This document shows positions 1 through 8,876 of a DNA stretch of 64,000 nucleotides, in pieces. Where the stretch lies: the NCBI GenBank assembly GCA_048814795.1, contig CP184673.1:2108001-2172000 (forward strand), written 5' to 3'. Within the stretch, counting starts at the first letter, position 1. Every line of letters starts with the position of its first letter. The position numbers were made by a program, and so were the translations under genes. The DNA is from Thermatribacter sp048814795 (GTDB taxonomy: Bacteria; Atribacterota; Atribacteria; Atribacterales; Thermatribacteraceae). The notes under the pieces are model-generated. The model worked only from the letters and a program-made list of their open reading frames with translations, did no database searches and was not told the origin of the DNA.

Positions 1-387
1 AGCTCGTGCCATGGCTACTGTTTCCTCACCATTTTCTCCATCGGAGAATACCTGGATATCGTAAATACCAGTCTTTCTGGTTAAAGCTACTTCCTTCGCT
101 TCGGCAATAAGAGAGACCTCTTTGACCGGCCTGATATAGTTAACCTGCACGCTCATGGCTACTGCATCCTCAAGGTGAGAATTACAAGCCAGCTCGAAGG
201 CCTCATCAATGAGAGCAAAAATACATCCTCCGTGTACCACGCCAAAAATATTGTAATAGCGTTCATCAACCTTGAGCTTTACTTTAGCATAACCCTCTTT
301 GAGTTCAAGAAGTGAAAAGCGGAATAAATTTGCAAAGGGCTCTTCTTGAAAACGCTTCTTAAGCTGCTCCAGCTTCTGTTTGCTCAC
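1..387 (-). CDS. PaaI-like hotdog thioesterase, 3' end cut by window edge
   Basis: Reading the minus strand from a GTG at 387 gives an uninterrupted frame to the window edge, so the C-terminus is missing. The protein has the hotdog thioesterase signature VVHGGCIFALIDEAFE near residues 47-62, the conserved HGG turn followed by the long helix that carries the catalytic acid in the PaaI family, which hydrolyses acyl-CoA thioesters. The GTG is chosen because GAGG lies 6 bases upstream; a TTG at 399 has no Shine-Dalgarno sequence. The gene lies about 25 bases downstream of tRNA-Gln on the same strand and could be co-transcribed with it. The substrate cannot be told from sequence. A second family member is at 2590-2997. 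Confidence 0.8.
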   Translation of the reverse strand, partial: MSKQKLEQLKKRFQEEPFANLFRFSLLELKEGYAKVKLKVDERYYNIFGVVHGGCIFALIDEAFELACNSHLEDAVAMSVQVNYIRPVKEVSLIAEAKEVALTRKTGIYDIQVFSDGENGEETVAMARA

Positions 388-408
388 AGCCAGCCTCAAG
401 AGAAAAGT

Positions 409-482
409 TGGCTGAGAGGGGTGGATTCGAACCACCACTACGTGATCCAGAGTCACGCGTCCTACCCTTAGACGACCTCTCA
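409..482 (-). tRNA. tRNA-Gln (anticodon CTG), CCA encoded
   Basis: The minus strand folds as a cloverleaf. A 7-bp acceptor stem pairs TGAGAGG with CCTCTCA, the D arm is typical of tRNA-Gln, the anticodon stem CGTGA/TCACG encloses loop CTCTGGA with anticodon CTG, and the T arm contains TTCGAAT. Discriminator G is at 412 and CCA is encoded at 409-411. It reads CAG. No GlnRS is seen in the window. Charging by GltX and GatCAB is possible but is inference. Confidence 0.93.
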
Positions 483-497
483 GCTCAGGCGGATACT

Positions 498-526
498 ATC
501 TTATCATTATCAAAACCTTTTTTCAA
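498..526 (-). promoter_or_regulatory. Promoter of tRNA-Gln
   Basis: On the minus strand TTGAAA (526-521) and TAAGAT (503-498) are separated by exactly 17 bases, and the -10 box ends 15 bases before the tRNA 5' end. The tRNA-Arg promoter at 47809-47837 has the same geometry. This is a sigma-70 type promoter by consensus. Confidence 0.65.
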
Positions 527-614
527 CACCCCATCAGGTCTGTACAGGAATTTTTAAAACTCCTCATGGTTCTCAAAAGTAAATGTTTTCTGAAAAGGAA
601 AGGAGTGTTGAAAA

Positions 615-1046
615 TTGCTTAAAAGAGCCTCGCGAGCAATCTGGGTGGGAAATCTCAAAGAAGGGAAGGGCACCGTGGAACTTGGTAGTGGAACCTTTAA
701 AGGAAATTACTCTTTCAGATCTCGCTTTGAAAATGGAAACGGAACCAATCCCGAAGAACTCATTGCTGCAGCACATGCAGGTTGCTTTGCAATGGCACTT
801 TCTCATTTACTTTCGGAAAGCGGCTATACCCCAGAAAAAGTGGAAACCCGGGCTACCATAACCATGGAAGCTGGAGAAGGGGGATTTAAAATCAAGAGCA
901 GCCACCTTGAGTGCACAGCCAGCGTTCCCGAAATAGGTGAAGAAGATTTTATGAACATCGCCCAGAAGGCCAAGGCAACCTGCCCGGTAAGCGTTTTACT
1001 CTCCAGCATCGAAATTACGCTGGATGCTCATCTGGAACAAAATTAA
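615..1046 (+). CDS. OsmC/Ohr-family peroxide reductase
   Basis: This 143-residue protein has the two redox cysteines of the OsmC fold, Cys57 in AAHAGCFAMAL and Cys123 in ATCPVSVLL. The family reduces organic hydroperoxides with thiols in the cytoplasm. The length equals that of typical OsmC proteins. The start is TTG at 615 with AGGAG about 10 bases upstream; no ATG fits the N-terminus. It is one of the few plus-strand genes in the first 25 kb, divergent from tRNA-Gln and convergent with gltX. OsmC and Ohr differ in substrate preference; the spacing around the second cysteine looks more like OsmC. A role in oxidative defence alongside the peroxiredoxin at 46.4 kb is plausible. Confidence 0.88.
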   Translation: MLKRASRAIWVGNLKEGKGTVELGSGTFKGNYSFRSRFENGNGTNPEELIAAAHAGCFAMALSHLLSESGYTPEKVETRATITMEAGEGGFKIKSSHLECTASVPEIGEEDFMNIAQKAKATCPVSVLLSSIEITLDAHLEQN

Positions 1047-1117
1047 AACCCCTGTTTCCAGGGGAGCGGAAAATCAGACGATACTTCCACTCCCCTGAAA
1101 GCACTACTCAGTTTTGG

Positions 1118-2593
1118 TTAAGAAAGCATAGCCAGGGTCCTTTCAATTCTGTTTATAACTCTCTCTTTGCCGAGTACCTCCAGCAACTCAAACAATCCTG
1201 GACCAACTCGCTTACCAGAAACTGCAACCCGAAGAGGGTGAATTAGCTTTGCTGCTTTAACTCCTAACTCCGAAGCAATGCTCCTAACAACGCTTTCCAA
1301 CTCAGAAGCTGTAAAAGAGTCTAACCTTTTAAGGTACTCCAGGCAAACTGCCAGGCGCTCCCGAGCACCGGCTTCCTTAAGTACTTTCTCAACCGCCTCT
1401 TCATCATAGGGGTAATCTTCCCTAAAGAAGTAAACCGCTTCTTCGATCAGTTGCGCCAGGTATTTGATACGTTCCCGCATAATAGCAAGTACTTTTTTGC
1501 AATACTCCCGAAATGCCTCATCGGAAAGGTTAGCCTCAGAAAGTCCATTCTTGGGGGCGATTTCCAGAAATACCTCCAGCAGATAATCAAGCGAGGCCTC
1601 TCGAATATACAAGCCATTCATCCAGTTGAGTTTGTCAAGATCGAAAACCGCAGCATGTTTGGTAACTCGCTCTATCGAAAAACCTTCTATGATTTCCTCC
1701 CGGGTAAAAATTTCCTTTTCTTCTTCTCCGCTAGCCCAGCTTAAACGTGCCAGATAGTTGAACAAAGCGTCAGGCAGATAGCCCTTGTCGCGATAATAGG
1801 TCACCGAAGGCGAGCCATGCCGCTTGCTAAGTCGAGTTTTATCCTTGCCCAGAATCATGGGGATATGCGCAAAGCTGGGCAATGGAAAACCCAGGGCTTT
1901 GTAAAGCAAAACCTGACGCGGAGTGTTAGAAATATGGTCGTCACCTCTGATAACGTGGGTTATCCGCATCAGTGCATCATCAACCACACAGGCAAAGTTA
2001 TAAGTCGGCATACCATCAGATTTGAGTATCACAAAGTCGTCCAGTTCCTGGTTCTCAAACTCAACCTCACCCCGAAGAAGATCCAGGAACTTAGTTTTTC
2101 CTTCTGGTATAAAAAAGCGCAAAACAGGCTTACGACCCTCGGCAAGCAGAGCTTCCTTTTCTTTTTCGGTCAGCGAAAAACACAATCTATCGTAACGCCA
2201 GCTCTGTCCCGAAGCTATGGTTTTTCGTCTGCGTTCCTCAAGTTCTTCTGGCGTGCAAAAGCAATGATAAGCCAATCCTGCCTCAAGAAGCTTTTGCGCA
2301 TACTCTCTGTAGAAATGCAAACGCTGACTTTGAAAATAAGGCCCGTAGTCGCCACCTACTTCCGGACCCTCATCCCAGTTAAGGCCTAACCAGCGCAAAC
2401 CTTCCAGAATCACTTCCACCGACTCCTCGGTAGAGCGAGCAACGTCGGTGTCTTCAATTCTCAAAATAAAAACGCCGCCATATTTTCTGGCAAAAAGCCA
2501 GTTAAAAAGAGCAGTACGCGCTCCTCCCAAATGAAGAAAACCGGTTGGACTGGGAGCAAAACGTACTCTCACCTTATCACTGACCTGATTCAT
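1118..2593 (-). CDS. gltX: Glutamyl-tRNA synthetase (possibly non-discriminating)
   Basis: Class I aminoacyl-tRNA synthetase of 491 residues that charges tRNA-Glu. The HIGH-type motif is at residues 12-24 (FAPSPTG then HLGG) and the KMSKS-type motif RLSKR at 254-258. The C-terminal third is the helical anticodon-binding domain of bacterial GluRS. The ATG start overlaps the TGA of the upstream thioesterase gene by 4 bases, indicating translational coupling, with GGAG about 10 bases upstream. A tRNA-Gln but no GlnRS is present in the window, so this enzyme may also misacylate tRNA-Gln for transamidation. That depends on finding gatCAB and no glnS elsewhere in the genome. Confidence 0.97.
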   Translation of the reverse strand: MNQVSDKVRVRFAPSPTGFLHLGGARTALFNWLFARKYGGVFILRIEDTDVARSTEESVEVILEGLRWLGLNWDEGPEVGGDYGPYFQSQRLHFYREYAQKLLEAGLAYHCFCTPEELEERRRKTIASGQSWRYDRLCFSLTEKEKEALLAEGRKPVLRFFIPEGKTKFLDLLRGEVEFENQELDDFVILKSDGMPTYNFACVVDDALMRITHVIRGDDHISNTPRQVLLYKALGFPLPSFAHIPMILGKDKTRLSKRHGSPSVTYYRDKGYLPDALFNYLARLSWASGEEEKEIFTREEIIEGFSIERVTKHAAVFDLDKLNWMNGLYIREASLDYLLEVFLEIAPKNGLSEANLSDEAFREYCKKVLAIMRERIKYLAQLIEEAVYFFREDYPYDEEAVEKVLKEAGARERLAVCLEYLKRLDSFTASELESVVRSIASELGVKAAKLIHPLRVAVSGKRVGPGLFELLEVLGKERVINRIERTLAMLS

Positions 2594-2997
2594 TCTCGAA
2601 TCACTCCTTGCCTGGGAATAACAAATGTCCCTTTTCCAGAAGCCACAACCTTACCATCCTGAACAATTTCTCCCCAAACTTCTATAACACGTCCCGCTAC
2701 CTTTTCCACCTTGCCCTTCAGGAAAACAGGTTGACCGGTCAAGCAGGGGTGATGATACTTTACCTGCAGGGAACCGGTTACTGCAAGCAAACCATCGTTT
2801 TTAATGCTATGTGACATCACTTCATCGAGCAAAGAAGCCACAATACCCCCATGGGCCACCCCCTGAAAACCCTGAAAAAACCAGGGAACAACCGTCTCTC
2901 CCACTGTATAGTCTCCTTCTTTTCTAAAATCAATTTTAAGGCTTATGGGATTGTCCTTGCCACACAAAAAACAGCGGTTATTATCAATAAAAGCCAT
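2590..2997 (-). CDS. Hotdog-fold PaaI-type thioesterase
   Basis: Product of about 135 residues with the hotdog signature GVAHGGIVASLLDEVM, the HGG turn plus acidic helix of acyl-CoA thioesterases. An N-terminal FLCGKDNP segment is common in this subfamily. The frame is open further upstream, but the ATG at 2997 is chosen because GGAGCAGG lies just upstream and because the extra N-terminus would overlap the deacetylase gene much further. With this start it overlaps the 3' end of the deacetylase gene by 14 bases, and its stop overlaps gltX. The substrate is unknown. It may be a proofreading or salvage thioesterase. Confidence 0.82.
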   Translation of the reverse strand: MAFIDNNRCFLCGKDNPISLKIDFRKEGDYTVGETVVPWFFQGFQGVAHGGIVASLLDEVMSHSIKNDGLLAVTGSLQVKYHHPCLTGQPVFLKGKVEKVAGRVIEVWGEIVQDGKVVASGKGTFVIPRQGVIRE

Positions 2998-4135
2998 ACT
3001 TTTCCTGCTCCTTTCCTCCAAGATACAAAAGTAAATCAGAGATAAACACCAATCCCAAACCTTCTTCCTGTTGTGCTTCCCTGGCAAATTTAGACAAAGC
3101 ATTATAGGTGACTTCGTTTACATGGCCAATAGCCACCGCAAAGCCTCTTTTTCTGGCCAGGGCAACTGCTTCATGAAGCTTGCCAAGAATGTAACCCTCT
3201 TCGTAAACTCCATCGATGAAAACATCTCGACTGATGCAGGGAATACCATATTCCAGAGCAATTTTGCAGGCTACAGAATTTGGAGAGGTTAAGCTATCAA
3301 CAAAATACACTCCCTCTCTTTTGGAGAGCGCCGAAAAAAACTTTTGCATAAGCCGGGGATCAGCAGTAGCCAGAGAGCCTTTGTGATTGTTGAGACCCCG
3401 GGCAAACGTTATACAGCCGAAAGCCTTTTTAAGCATGTCTTCGATAACTTCTTCCGTTGCTTCCTTTCTCAGTATAAAAGCTTCTCCTCTGTTCTGTGCT
3501 GGGTCCTGTGCTTCCATGGGGAAATGGATTAAAACTTCTTTCCCTTTTTCCTGGGCAAGCCGACCCAAAGCAGCAGACAGTTGAAGATGGGGGAAAATGG
3601 CTACATTCAGCTTTAAAGGTAAATCCATAAATTTCTGAGCTACAGAAAAGTTATACCCAAAGTCATCAATGATCAGAGCCAGCTTGTAAGAAGGCAGCAA
3701 CCTGACTTCAAAGTCTAACCAGGGCCGGAGTTCCTTGAAAAAAAGCACCCTCAGAGAATCTTTGCTCTTCCTTATCTCCCCATAATAATCAAGATGCCTC
3801 AGTATCTCAACAAGCCAGCCCATTTTCTCTTCAAGGCTCTCAAAAAGGGAAACATTATCAAGAACACCCTTTGCCTGCCATTGAACCAGGTTTTCTTCCA
3901 GGTTTTCTTTTATCTGAAGTCCAGAAAGGTATTTTCGCGACTCATAAAACACAAAGAGAGCAAGCCACTTTCTCTCTTCTTTTGAGGAAAGAACAGGTTC
4001 ATTGTCATAAAAATTACCCGCTCGGGTTTCTTCCTGAAAAAGTTCTCTCCCAAAAAGGAAAACTCCCCAAAGAAGGAGAGCAACAATAAGGGTCAAAAGA
4101 GCTCTATTCCAGTACTTCCACTGGTTCCCCAACAA
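2984..4135 (-). CDS. Divergent polysaccharide deacetylase family protein (DUF610/YibQ type)
   Basis: 383 residues with one N-terminal membrane anchor (about residues 10-30) and a C-terminal NodB-like barrel. Recognisable segments are LALIIDDFGYN, LNVAIFPHL and HFPMEAQ, typical of the divergent polysaccharide deacetylase family. The catalytic Asp-Asp pair is present (IIDDFG). The family is periplasmic and its true substrate is unclear; peptidoglycan or another glycan is assumed. The TTG at 4135 is the only start with a good site (GAGGTG 7-9 bases upstream) and places the start inside the end of the ctp gene by 32 bases. In many bacteria the gene follows envC and ctp, as here, so a role in envelope remodelling is likely. 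Confidence 0.85.
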   Translation of the reverse strand: MLGNQWKYWNRALLTLIVALLLWGVFLFGRELFQEETRAGNFYDNEPVLSSKEERKWLALFVFYESRKYLSGLQIKENLEENLVQWQAKGVLDNVSLFESLEEKMGWLVEILRHLDYYGEIRKSKDSLRVLFFKELRPWLDFEVRLLPSYKLALIIDDFGYNFSVAQKFMDLPLKLNVAIFPHLQLSAALGRLAQEKGKEVLIHFPMEAQDPAQNRGEAFILRKEATEEVIEDMLKKAFGCITFARGLNNHKGSLATADPRLMQKFFSALSKREGVYFVDSLTSPNSVACKIALEYGIPCISRDVFIDGVYEEGYILGKLHEAVALARKRGFAVAIGHVNEVTYNALSKFAREAQQEEGLGLVFISDLLLYLGGKEQEKYGFY

Positions 4136-5279
4136 GCTTTTTCACCTCATTCAAAGCCTGCTCAAGTTGCAGTTTTTCATCCTTTTCTTCCACGTGAGGA
4201 ATAATACCTTTGTCATCGATATCGCTACCATCTCCAAGGTAGTACTTGGAGACCGTAAAGATAACCCCCCCTCCGTTAGAGAGAGGAAATATCTCCTGGA
4301 TAACTCCTTTACCAAAGCTTTCCTCACCCACGAGAAGCATGCCTGCGTTTTTTAAATTACCGGCCATAATTTCTGCTCCGCTGGCTGTACCTTTGTTAAT
4401 GAGTACTACCACTGGTTTATCCCACTCAGGGCTGATAGGATTCCTGAGGGTGCTTTGAATACCCTTCCGGTCTTCCACAACCAAAAGAGGAACATCCTTG
4501 GGAAGAAAAAGCCCTGTAGTGAGTATTGCTGACTGGAGAAGTCCACCTGGATTATTGCGCAAATCGACGATCAAACCCTGAATACCCTGATTGTTTAAAT
4601 CAAAAAGGGCTCTGTGCACCTGCTCAAAAGTTTTTCCGTGAAACTCGAAAATACGCAATACTGCTATCTGATCGTCAAGTTTTTCTATCTCCACGCTTTT
4701 TATGACTATAATATCTCGTGTTACAGTTATGTGCAGAGGTTCCGGTTCGCCCTCTCTTTCTATAGTTAAAATAACTTGGGTACCCCTGGGTCCTCGCAGC
4801 TTCTTGACCGCATCGCCAAGCGCCATGCCGGCAGTGGGTTCACCATCTATTTCCAGAATCACATCACCCGCTCTCACTCCAGCCACATAAGCCGGGGAAT
4901 CCACATAGGGCGAGATAACGGTGAGCTTACCATCTTTTATGGCCACCAGAATACCCAGCCCTGAAAACTGACCCTCAACCTGATCGCTCATTTCTATCCT
5001 AAAATCCTCTGCGTCAAGATAACGAGCATAGGGATCCTGAGTAGCACGAAGCAAGCCCCGAATTGCTTCCTCCATAAGCTTTTGCTCTTCAAGGCGCTCA
5101 GAAAAGAAAAATTTCTCTTTGAGCAACCGTACAGTTTCCAGGAAAGGACCCCAAGTTCCTGCTTCGAGACTTTCTTCTCCCAGAGAAATGGCCCAGATTC
5201 TTACTACAGCAAAGGAAATAGCCAAACTTACTGTCAGAATCAGTAGCAAGGAAACCCAAAAACGTTTACTAAATTTCAT
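4104..5279 (-). CDS. C-terminal processing peptidase, S41 family, with PDZ domain
   Basis: 391 residues: N-terminal membrane segment (about 9-30), a PDZ domain (about 95-180) with the carboxylate-binding GLGI loop, then the S41 protease core. The catalytic Ser300 is in GTASGAE and the general-base Lys324 in SFGKG, as in CtpA/Prc enzymes. It acts outside the cytoplasmic membrane, trimming exported or membrane proteins. It is the fourth gene of the ftsE-ftsX-envC-like-ctp-deacetylase run, all on the same strand. That context suggests turnover of cell-wall hydrolase regulators, as known for Prc-type proteases. Complete, with no missing key residue. Confidence 0.93.
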   Translation of the reverse strand: MKFSKRFWVSLLLILTVSLAISFAVVRIWAISLGEESLEAGTWGPFLETVRLLKEKFFFSERLEEQKLMEEAIRGLLRATQDPYARYLDAEDFRIEMSDQVEGQFSGLGILVAIKDGKLTVISPYVDSPAYVAGVRAGDVILEIDGEPTAGMALGDAVKKLRGPRGTQVILTIEREGEPEPLHITVTRDIIVIKSVEIEKLDDQIAVLRIFEFHGKTFEQVHRALFDLNNQGIQGLIVDLRNNPGGLLQSAILTTGLFLPKDVPLLVVEDRKGIQSTLRNPISPEWDKPVVVLINKGTASGAEIMAGNLKNAGMLLVGEESFGKGVIQEIFPLSNGGGVIFTVSKYYLGDGSDIDDKGIIPHVEEKDEKLQLEQALNEVKKLVGEPVEVLE

Positions 5280-5301
5280 TAACGTTCACCCCACACCTCT
5301 T

Positions 5302-6519
5302 TTAAGAGGGTCTTTTTAACCACCGCAAAGGATTTTCTTCTCTGGCATCATTACCAACTCTTATCTCAAAGTGTAACACAGGTTGCTCGGTAAGCCCACT
5401 ATTGCCAACCTTACCCAGCACATCCCCCTTTTTAACCCTGTTCCCCGCCTTTACAGCAATGCTCTGCAAATGAGCATACACAGTGATCATCGAATTCTGG
5501 TGGTCGATAATTACCGTATTTCCATAACCCCGTACACTGTGCGCCAGAACAACCACTCCGTCATAAGGCACCACCACATTGGTGCCCAAAGGAGCTGCAA
5601 TGTCTATACCCGGGTTATAAAAAGGGATACCATAAACAGAATCCTTATACTCCCCAAACTGCTTGACTATTTTCCCCTGAACCGGCCAGTCCAGAGTTCC
5701 CGGCGCAGGCAAGGAACCCTGGATAACAGGTTCTCCCTGAGCCGCAGCCTCTTCCCTGGCTCTGCGAATTTCCTCCTGCAATCTGGATACAATCGCCTTT
5801 AACTCTTTTTGAGCCTTACGAAGCTCTTCCTGCTTAAGCCGATACTGCTTGCGGTCCACAGCGATCTTTTTAAGCATCGTTTCCCGAGCTTCCCGAAGTT
5901 TTCTAATTTTTTCTTCTTCAACAAGCATTTTTTGCTTTAAAACATTTTCCAGGCGAATTCTCTGTTTGATTTCTTCAATTTTGGTGCTCAAAAGGGAGTG
6001 TTTATTGAGAAATTCAGCAATACGTTGCTGCTCAAACTGCAAGTACTTTCTAAACAAATACCAGCTCTCAACCAGAGAAGTGGGGTCTTCAAGATTGAGA
6101 AAACACTCCCAAATCCTCCCCTCTCCACTATGTTTATAAAGAGCAACTATGGCCTTTTTGACTTTCTCTTTTTTGCTGTCTATCTCCCGAGCAATCCCCT
6201 GGGTTTCTTTCTCAAGTTCTTTGCGCTCTTTCTCAAGCGCCATAATGTTCTGGCGGGCAGAAGCCACGTCTTCTTCTACCTTAGCAATCTGCTGGTCCAG
6301 TTTCTCTACCTCCTTCGCCAGGTTGGTCTCGCTTCTGGCAAGTTCCTCCAGCTTCTTGGTCAATTCTTTTTCCTGCTGGAGCAATTCCTGCAACTCCTGC
6401 TCATGACGGGCAATTTCCTTTTCAAGAGAACTAAGGTCTGCCAGGGCAGGAACCGAAAGGCACAGCCAGCAAAGAAGAAAAAACAAAAAATACCTCCAGA
6501 AACCAGCTCTTCTCGGCAT
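5302..6519 (-). CDS. EnvC/PcsB-like murein hydrolase activator with degenerate LytM domain
   Basis: About 405 residues: signal peptide (about 6-28, ending ALA), a long coiled coil (about 30-265) and a C-terminal M23/LytM domain (about 275-400). The LytM domain keeps the late zinc ligands (YAH at about 341 and LHFE at about 374) and the Asp of GID at about 306. The first ligand, normally His in HxGID, is Asn at about 303 (NPGID), so zinc binding should be impaired. In EnvC a degenerate LytM domain activates amidases rather than cutting peptidoglycan itself. FtsX lies directly upstream with a 1-4 base overlap, the classical partner that controls EnvC or PcsB by conformational change. The ATG at 6519 is preferred to an adjacent TTG at 6522. 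Confidence 0.9.
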   Translation of the reverse strand: MPRRAGFWRYFLFFLLCWLCLSVPALADLSSLEKEIARHEQELQELLQQEKELTKKLEELARSETNLAKEVEKLDQQIAKVEEDVASARQNIMALEKERKELEKETQGIAREIDSKKEKVKKAIVALYKHSGEGRIWECFLNLEDPTSLVESWYLFRKYLQFEQQRIAEFLNKHSLLSTKIEEIKQRIRLENVLKQKMLVEEEKIRKLREARETMLKKIAVDRKQYRLKQEELRKAQKELKAIVSRLQEEIRRAREEAAAQGEPVIQGSLPAPGTLDWPVQGKIVKQFGEYKDSVYGIPFYNPGIDIAAPLGTNVVVPYDGVVVLAHSVRGYGNTVIIDHQNSMITVYAHLQSIAVKAGNRVKKGDVLGKVGNSGLTEQPVLHFEIRVGNDAREENPLRWLKRPS

Positions 6520-7382
6520 CAATACCCAACCCCCTTGAGGCCCTTCCTGAACCCCAGCCAGGAACCACTCAACCCCACCAGTAAACCAAACAAAACATCA
6601 CTAACCAGAAAAATCAATGCAATATCTTCAAACTGCAGCAAAGGCAAAAAAGGCAAAAACTCACTCAGAAAATGCAAAAAAGCTCTCCAGAAAACCATAC
6701 TGACACCCAAGGCAAAGGCACTACCCATCAAACTACCCCCAAGCCCAAATAAAAGAAAGGGCCTTCTGATGAACCTTAGATTTGCTCCCATCCGGCGCCA
6801 AAGCTCAACCTCTTCCCTTCTCAACCAGAGAACACCGCTCACTGCATTGCTCACCATCAAGACAGCGAAAACCAGCATTAACACACTCAAGCCCCCTCCG
6901 GCGAACAACAAAACCCGGTAAAAGTACAAAAAGTTCTGGACTTGAGAAGCTCCAGAGAGCACCTCATCAAACACCTCAAGGCCACTCAGATATTCTGTCA
7001 AGGGAGCAACCTCTTCCAGAGCATTGCTGGTAATTTCCAGAGCATAGGGAAAGGGGTTGTCTTCAAGAGGGAAATCTTCTCTGGCAAAACCCAAACTTTT
7101 CAAAAATCGCCTTTCAGCTTCTTGAGGAGTTATCAAAACAACTTTTCGTACCTGAGGGAAGCTGTTTATCTTGGTCAACCACTTTTTCACTTCTTCCTGC
7201 TGCACTCCAGATTTAAAATAAGCCTTGATGACAAAGCTCTGAGTCCAGCCCTCTCTCAATTCCTGCAAACCAGCAATACCCACCAGAAAAAAATTAAAAA
7301 GAAGCTGTACCAGGAATACGCTCACCCAGGCCAGATTAAGTTGAAACCATCCTCTCCGGATAACGCCTCTTTTGCTACTCAT
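6519..7382 (-). CDS. ftsX: Cell division ABC transporter-like permease FtsX
   Basis: 287 residues with the FtsX layout. A cytoplasmic N-terminus leads to TM1 (about 18-38), a large extracellular domain (about 50-165) that in this family binds the EnvC/PcsB coiled coil, and three more membrane segments in the C-terminal half. It does not transport. With FtsE it transmits ATP hydrolysis to a cell-wall hydrolase system at the septum. It starts 3 bases after the ftsE stop and its TGA overlaps the envC-like start. This neighbourhood is the best evidence for the assignment. Confidence 0.93.
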   Translation of the reverse strand: MSSKRGVIRRGWFQLNLAWVSVFLVQLLFNFFLVGIAGLQELREGWTQSFVIKAYFKSGVQQEEVKKWLTKINSFPQVRKVVLITPQEAERRFLKSLGFAREDFPLEDNPFPYALEITSNALEEVAPLTEYLSGLEVFDEVLSGASQVQNFLYFYRVLLFAGGGLSVLMLVFAVLMVSNAVSGVLWLRREEVELWRRMGANLRFIRRPFLLFGLGGSLMGSAFALGVSMVFWRAFLHFLSEFLPFLPLLQFEDIALIFLVSDVLFGLLVGLSGSWLGFRKGLKGVGY

Positions 7383-7384
7383 TT

Positions 7385-8086
7385 CTAAAGCTCGCTCTCC
7401 ATCGAACCATGATCATTGCTAATTTTCACTATCTGACCTTTCTCTATAAAAATACAGCGGGAGTTGGGAACCACCCTGGCCAGGCGATGGGTGTGAGTAG
7501 CTACCAGAACAGTCGCACGATGTTCCAGGCTGTAATTATAAAGCATTTTCAGCACAAAACGGCTAGCTTCTGAATCAAGGTTTTTGGTGGGTTCATCAGC
7601 AAGGACAATGCGCGGGCGATGAATAAGCGCTCTTCCTATACAAAGTTTTTGACACTCGCCACCCGAAAGTTCACTCACCAGGTGGTGTCTTTTTTGCCAC
7701 AAATCCAGTGAGCTCAAGATCTCCTTGGCCAGCATATAAATAACTTTCCGAGGCAGTTTCAGGACTTCCAGAGGAACAATAAGGTTCTCATAAACACTGC
7801 GATAAGGAATCACCATCGGTTCCTGAAAAATTATACCCAGATTGCGACGCAAAATGGGTACTCGATGTTCTCCAAGACGGTTAAGACAGCAACCGTCCAG
7901 CCAGACCTTTCCAGAGGTAGGACGCTCCTCAAGAGTGATTAACTTAAGTAAGCTGGTTTTGCCAGCGCCGGTTGGCCCTACCAAAAAAACCAGCTCTCCT
8001 TCTTTAACTTCAAAGCTTACTTCATGGAGCGCACGTATGCCGTTGTGGTAAACTTTGGAAACCTTTTCGAAAAGAAGAAAACTCAC
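7385..8086 (-). CDS. ftsE: Cell division ATP-binding protein FtsE
   Basis: 233-residue ABC ATPase with Walker A GPTGAGKT (37-44), signature LSGGE, and Walker B followed by DEPT. The GPTGAGKTS motif and the short length are characteristic of FtsE. It pairs with FtsX at the membrane. The start is GTG at 8086 with only a weak upstream site, about 37 bases after the end of the glycosyltransferase gene, so read-through from the wall-polymer operon is possible. The D-loop position reads KNLD where GNLD is typical, a minor change. Confidence 0.94.
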   Translation of the reverse strand: MSFLLFEKVSKVYHNGIRALHEVSFEVKEGELVFLVGPTGAGKTSLLKLITLEERPTSGKVWLDGCCLNRLGEHRVPILRRNLGIIFQEPMVIPYRSVYENLIVPLEVLKLPRKVIYMLAKEILSSLDLWQKRHHLVSELSGGECQKLCIGRALIHRPRIVLADEPTKNLDSEASRFVLKMLYNYSLEHRATVLVATHTHRLARVVPNSRCIFIEKGQIVKISNDHGSMESEL

Positions 8087-8123
8087 TCTTGTGCCAGGAC
8101 CTCTTCGTCTTTTTATTTTTTCA

Positions 8124-8876
8124 TTATACCCTATGGTTTGACTTGCAGAACTTATGTTTCAACACAGCAACTCCAAAACGCCAGAAAGCTGGTATGACTC
8201 TCCTTGTACGCCAGGGTTCTCGAATCAAGCGGTACAACCATTCCATACCCCACTGGATCATCCACTGAGGAGCTCTTTCCTTAAAACCACTAAGGACATC
8301 AAAACTGCCCCCCACTCCCATCATTACAAAAGTTTTCAGGGCAGAACGGTGATTATAAATCCACCACTCCTGACGGGGAGAGCCCAGTCCTACAAAAAGG
8401 AAATCGGGGCACAGTCGATTTATTTCAGCAATTACTTCCTGGTCATCATCAAAAAAGCCGTGGTGGAAACCCACTATTTGTACTCCCGGAAAGTCTTTTC
8501 TCATTCTTTCAACTGCTTTGCGCACCGCAGGCTCTCTGCTTCCCAGAAAATAAAAAGTCCAGCCCTTTTCCGTACCTCTGGCAAGGAGGGCCTGCAAAAG
8601 TTCAATTCCCGCTATTCTCTCGGTTGGCTTCTTTCCCAGAAATCTGGAAGCAAGAATTATGCCCTTTCCGTCAGGAACCACGAGTTCTCCCGAAAGCAAA
8701 ACCTGATAAAAAGAAGGGTCTGCAAGACCATGGGCCATTATCTCCGGATTCAGAGTGATAACGTGCACCCTCTTTTTACGCAACACTGCCTCTTCTATCA
8801 AAGCCAAGGCTTCAGGAAGGCTTCCCCCAAAAACAGGAACACCAAGTAAGTCGAAGCACCGATCACCAGAAAACAT
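8124..8876 (-). CDS. WecG/TagA/CpsF family glycosyltransferase
   Basis: 250 residues of the GT26 family, which transfers N-acetylmannosamine or related sugars onto undecaprenyl-linked N-acetylglucosamine in wall teichoic acid or enterobacterial common antigen synthesis. Diagnostic segments are TLNPEI near the N-terminus, VPDGKGI with the catalytic Asp, and the LGSPRQEWW motif. The ATG overlaps the end of the csaB-like gene. Its place in a csaB / DUF5693-like / tagA operon suggests a secondary cell-wall polymer or other surface glycan carrying pyruvylated sugars. The exact sugar is unknown. Confidence 0.9.
   Translation of the reverse strand: MFSGDRCFDLLGVPVFGGSLPEALALIEEAVLRKKRVHVITLNPEIMAHGLADPSFYQVLLSGELVVPDGKGIILASRFLGKKPTERIAGIELLQALLARGTEKGWTFYFLGSREPAVRKAVERMRKDFPGVQIVGFHHGFFDDDQEVIAEINRLCPDFLFVGLGSPRQEWWIYNHRSALKTFVMMGVGGSFDVLSGFKERAPQWMIQWGMEWLYRLIREPWRTRRVIPAFWRFGVAVLKHKFCKSNHRV

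Noticed and set aside
1047..1117. CCCCTG/CAGGGG hairpin between osmC and gltX as a terminator
   Set aside because: The stem is only 6 bp and no T-tract follows on either strand.
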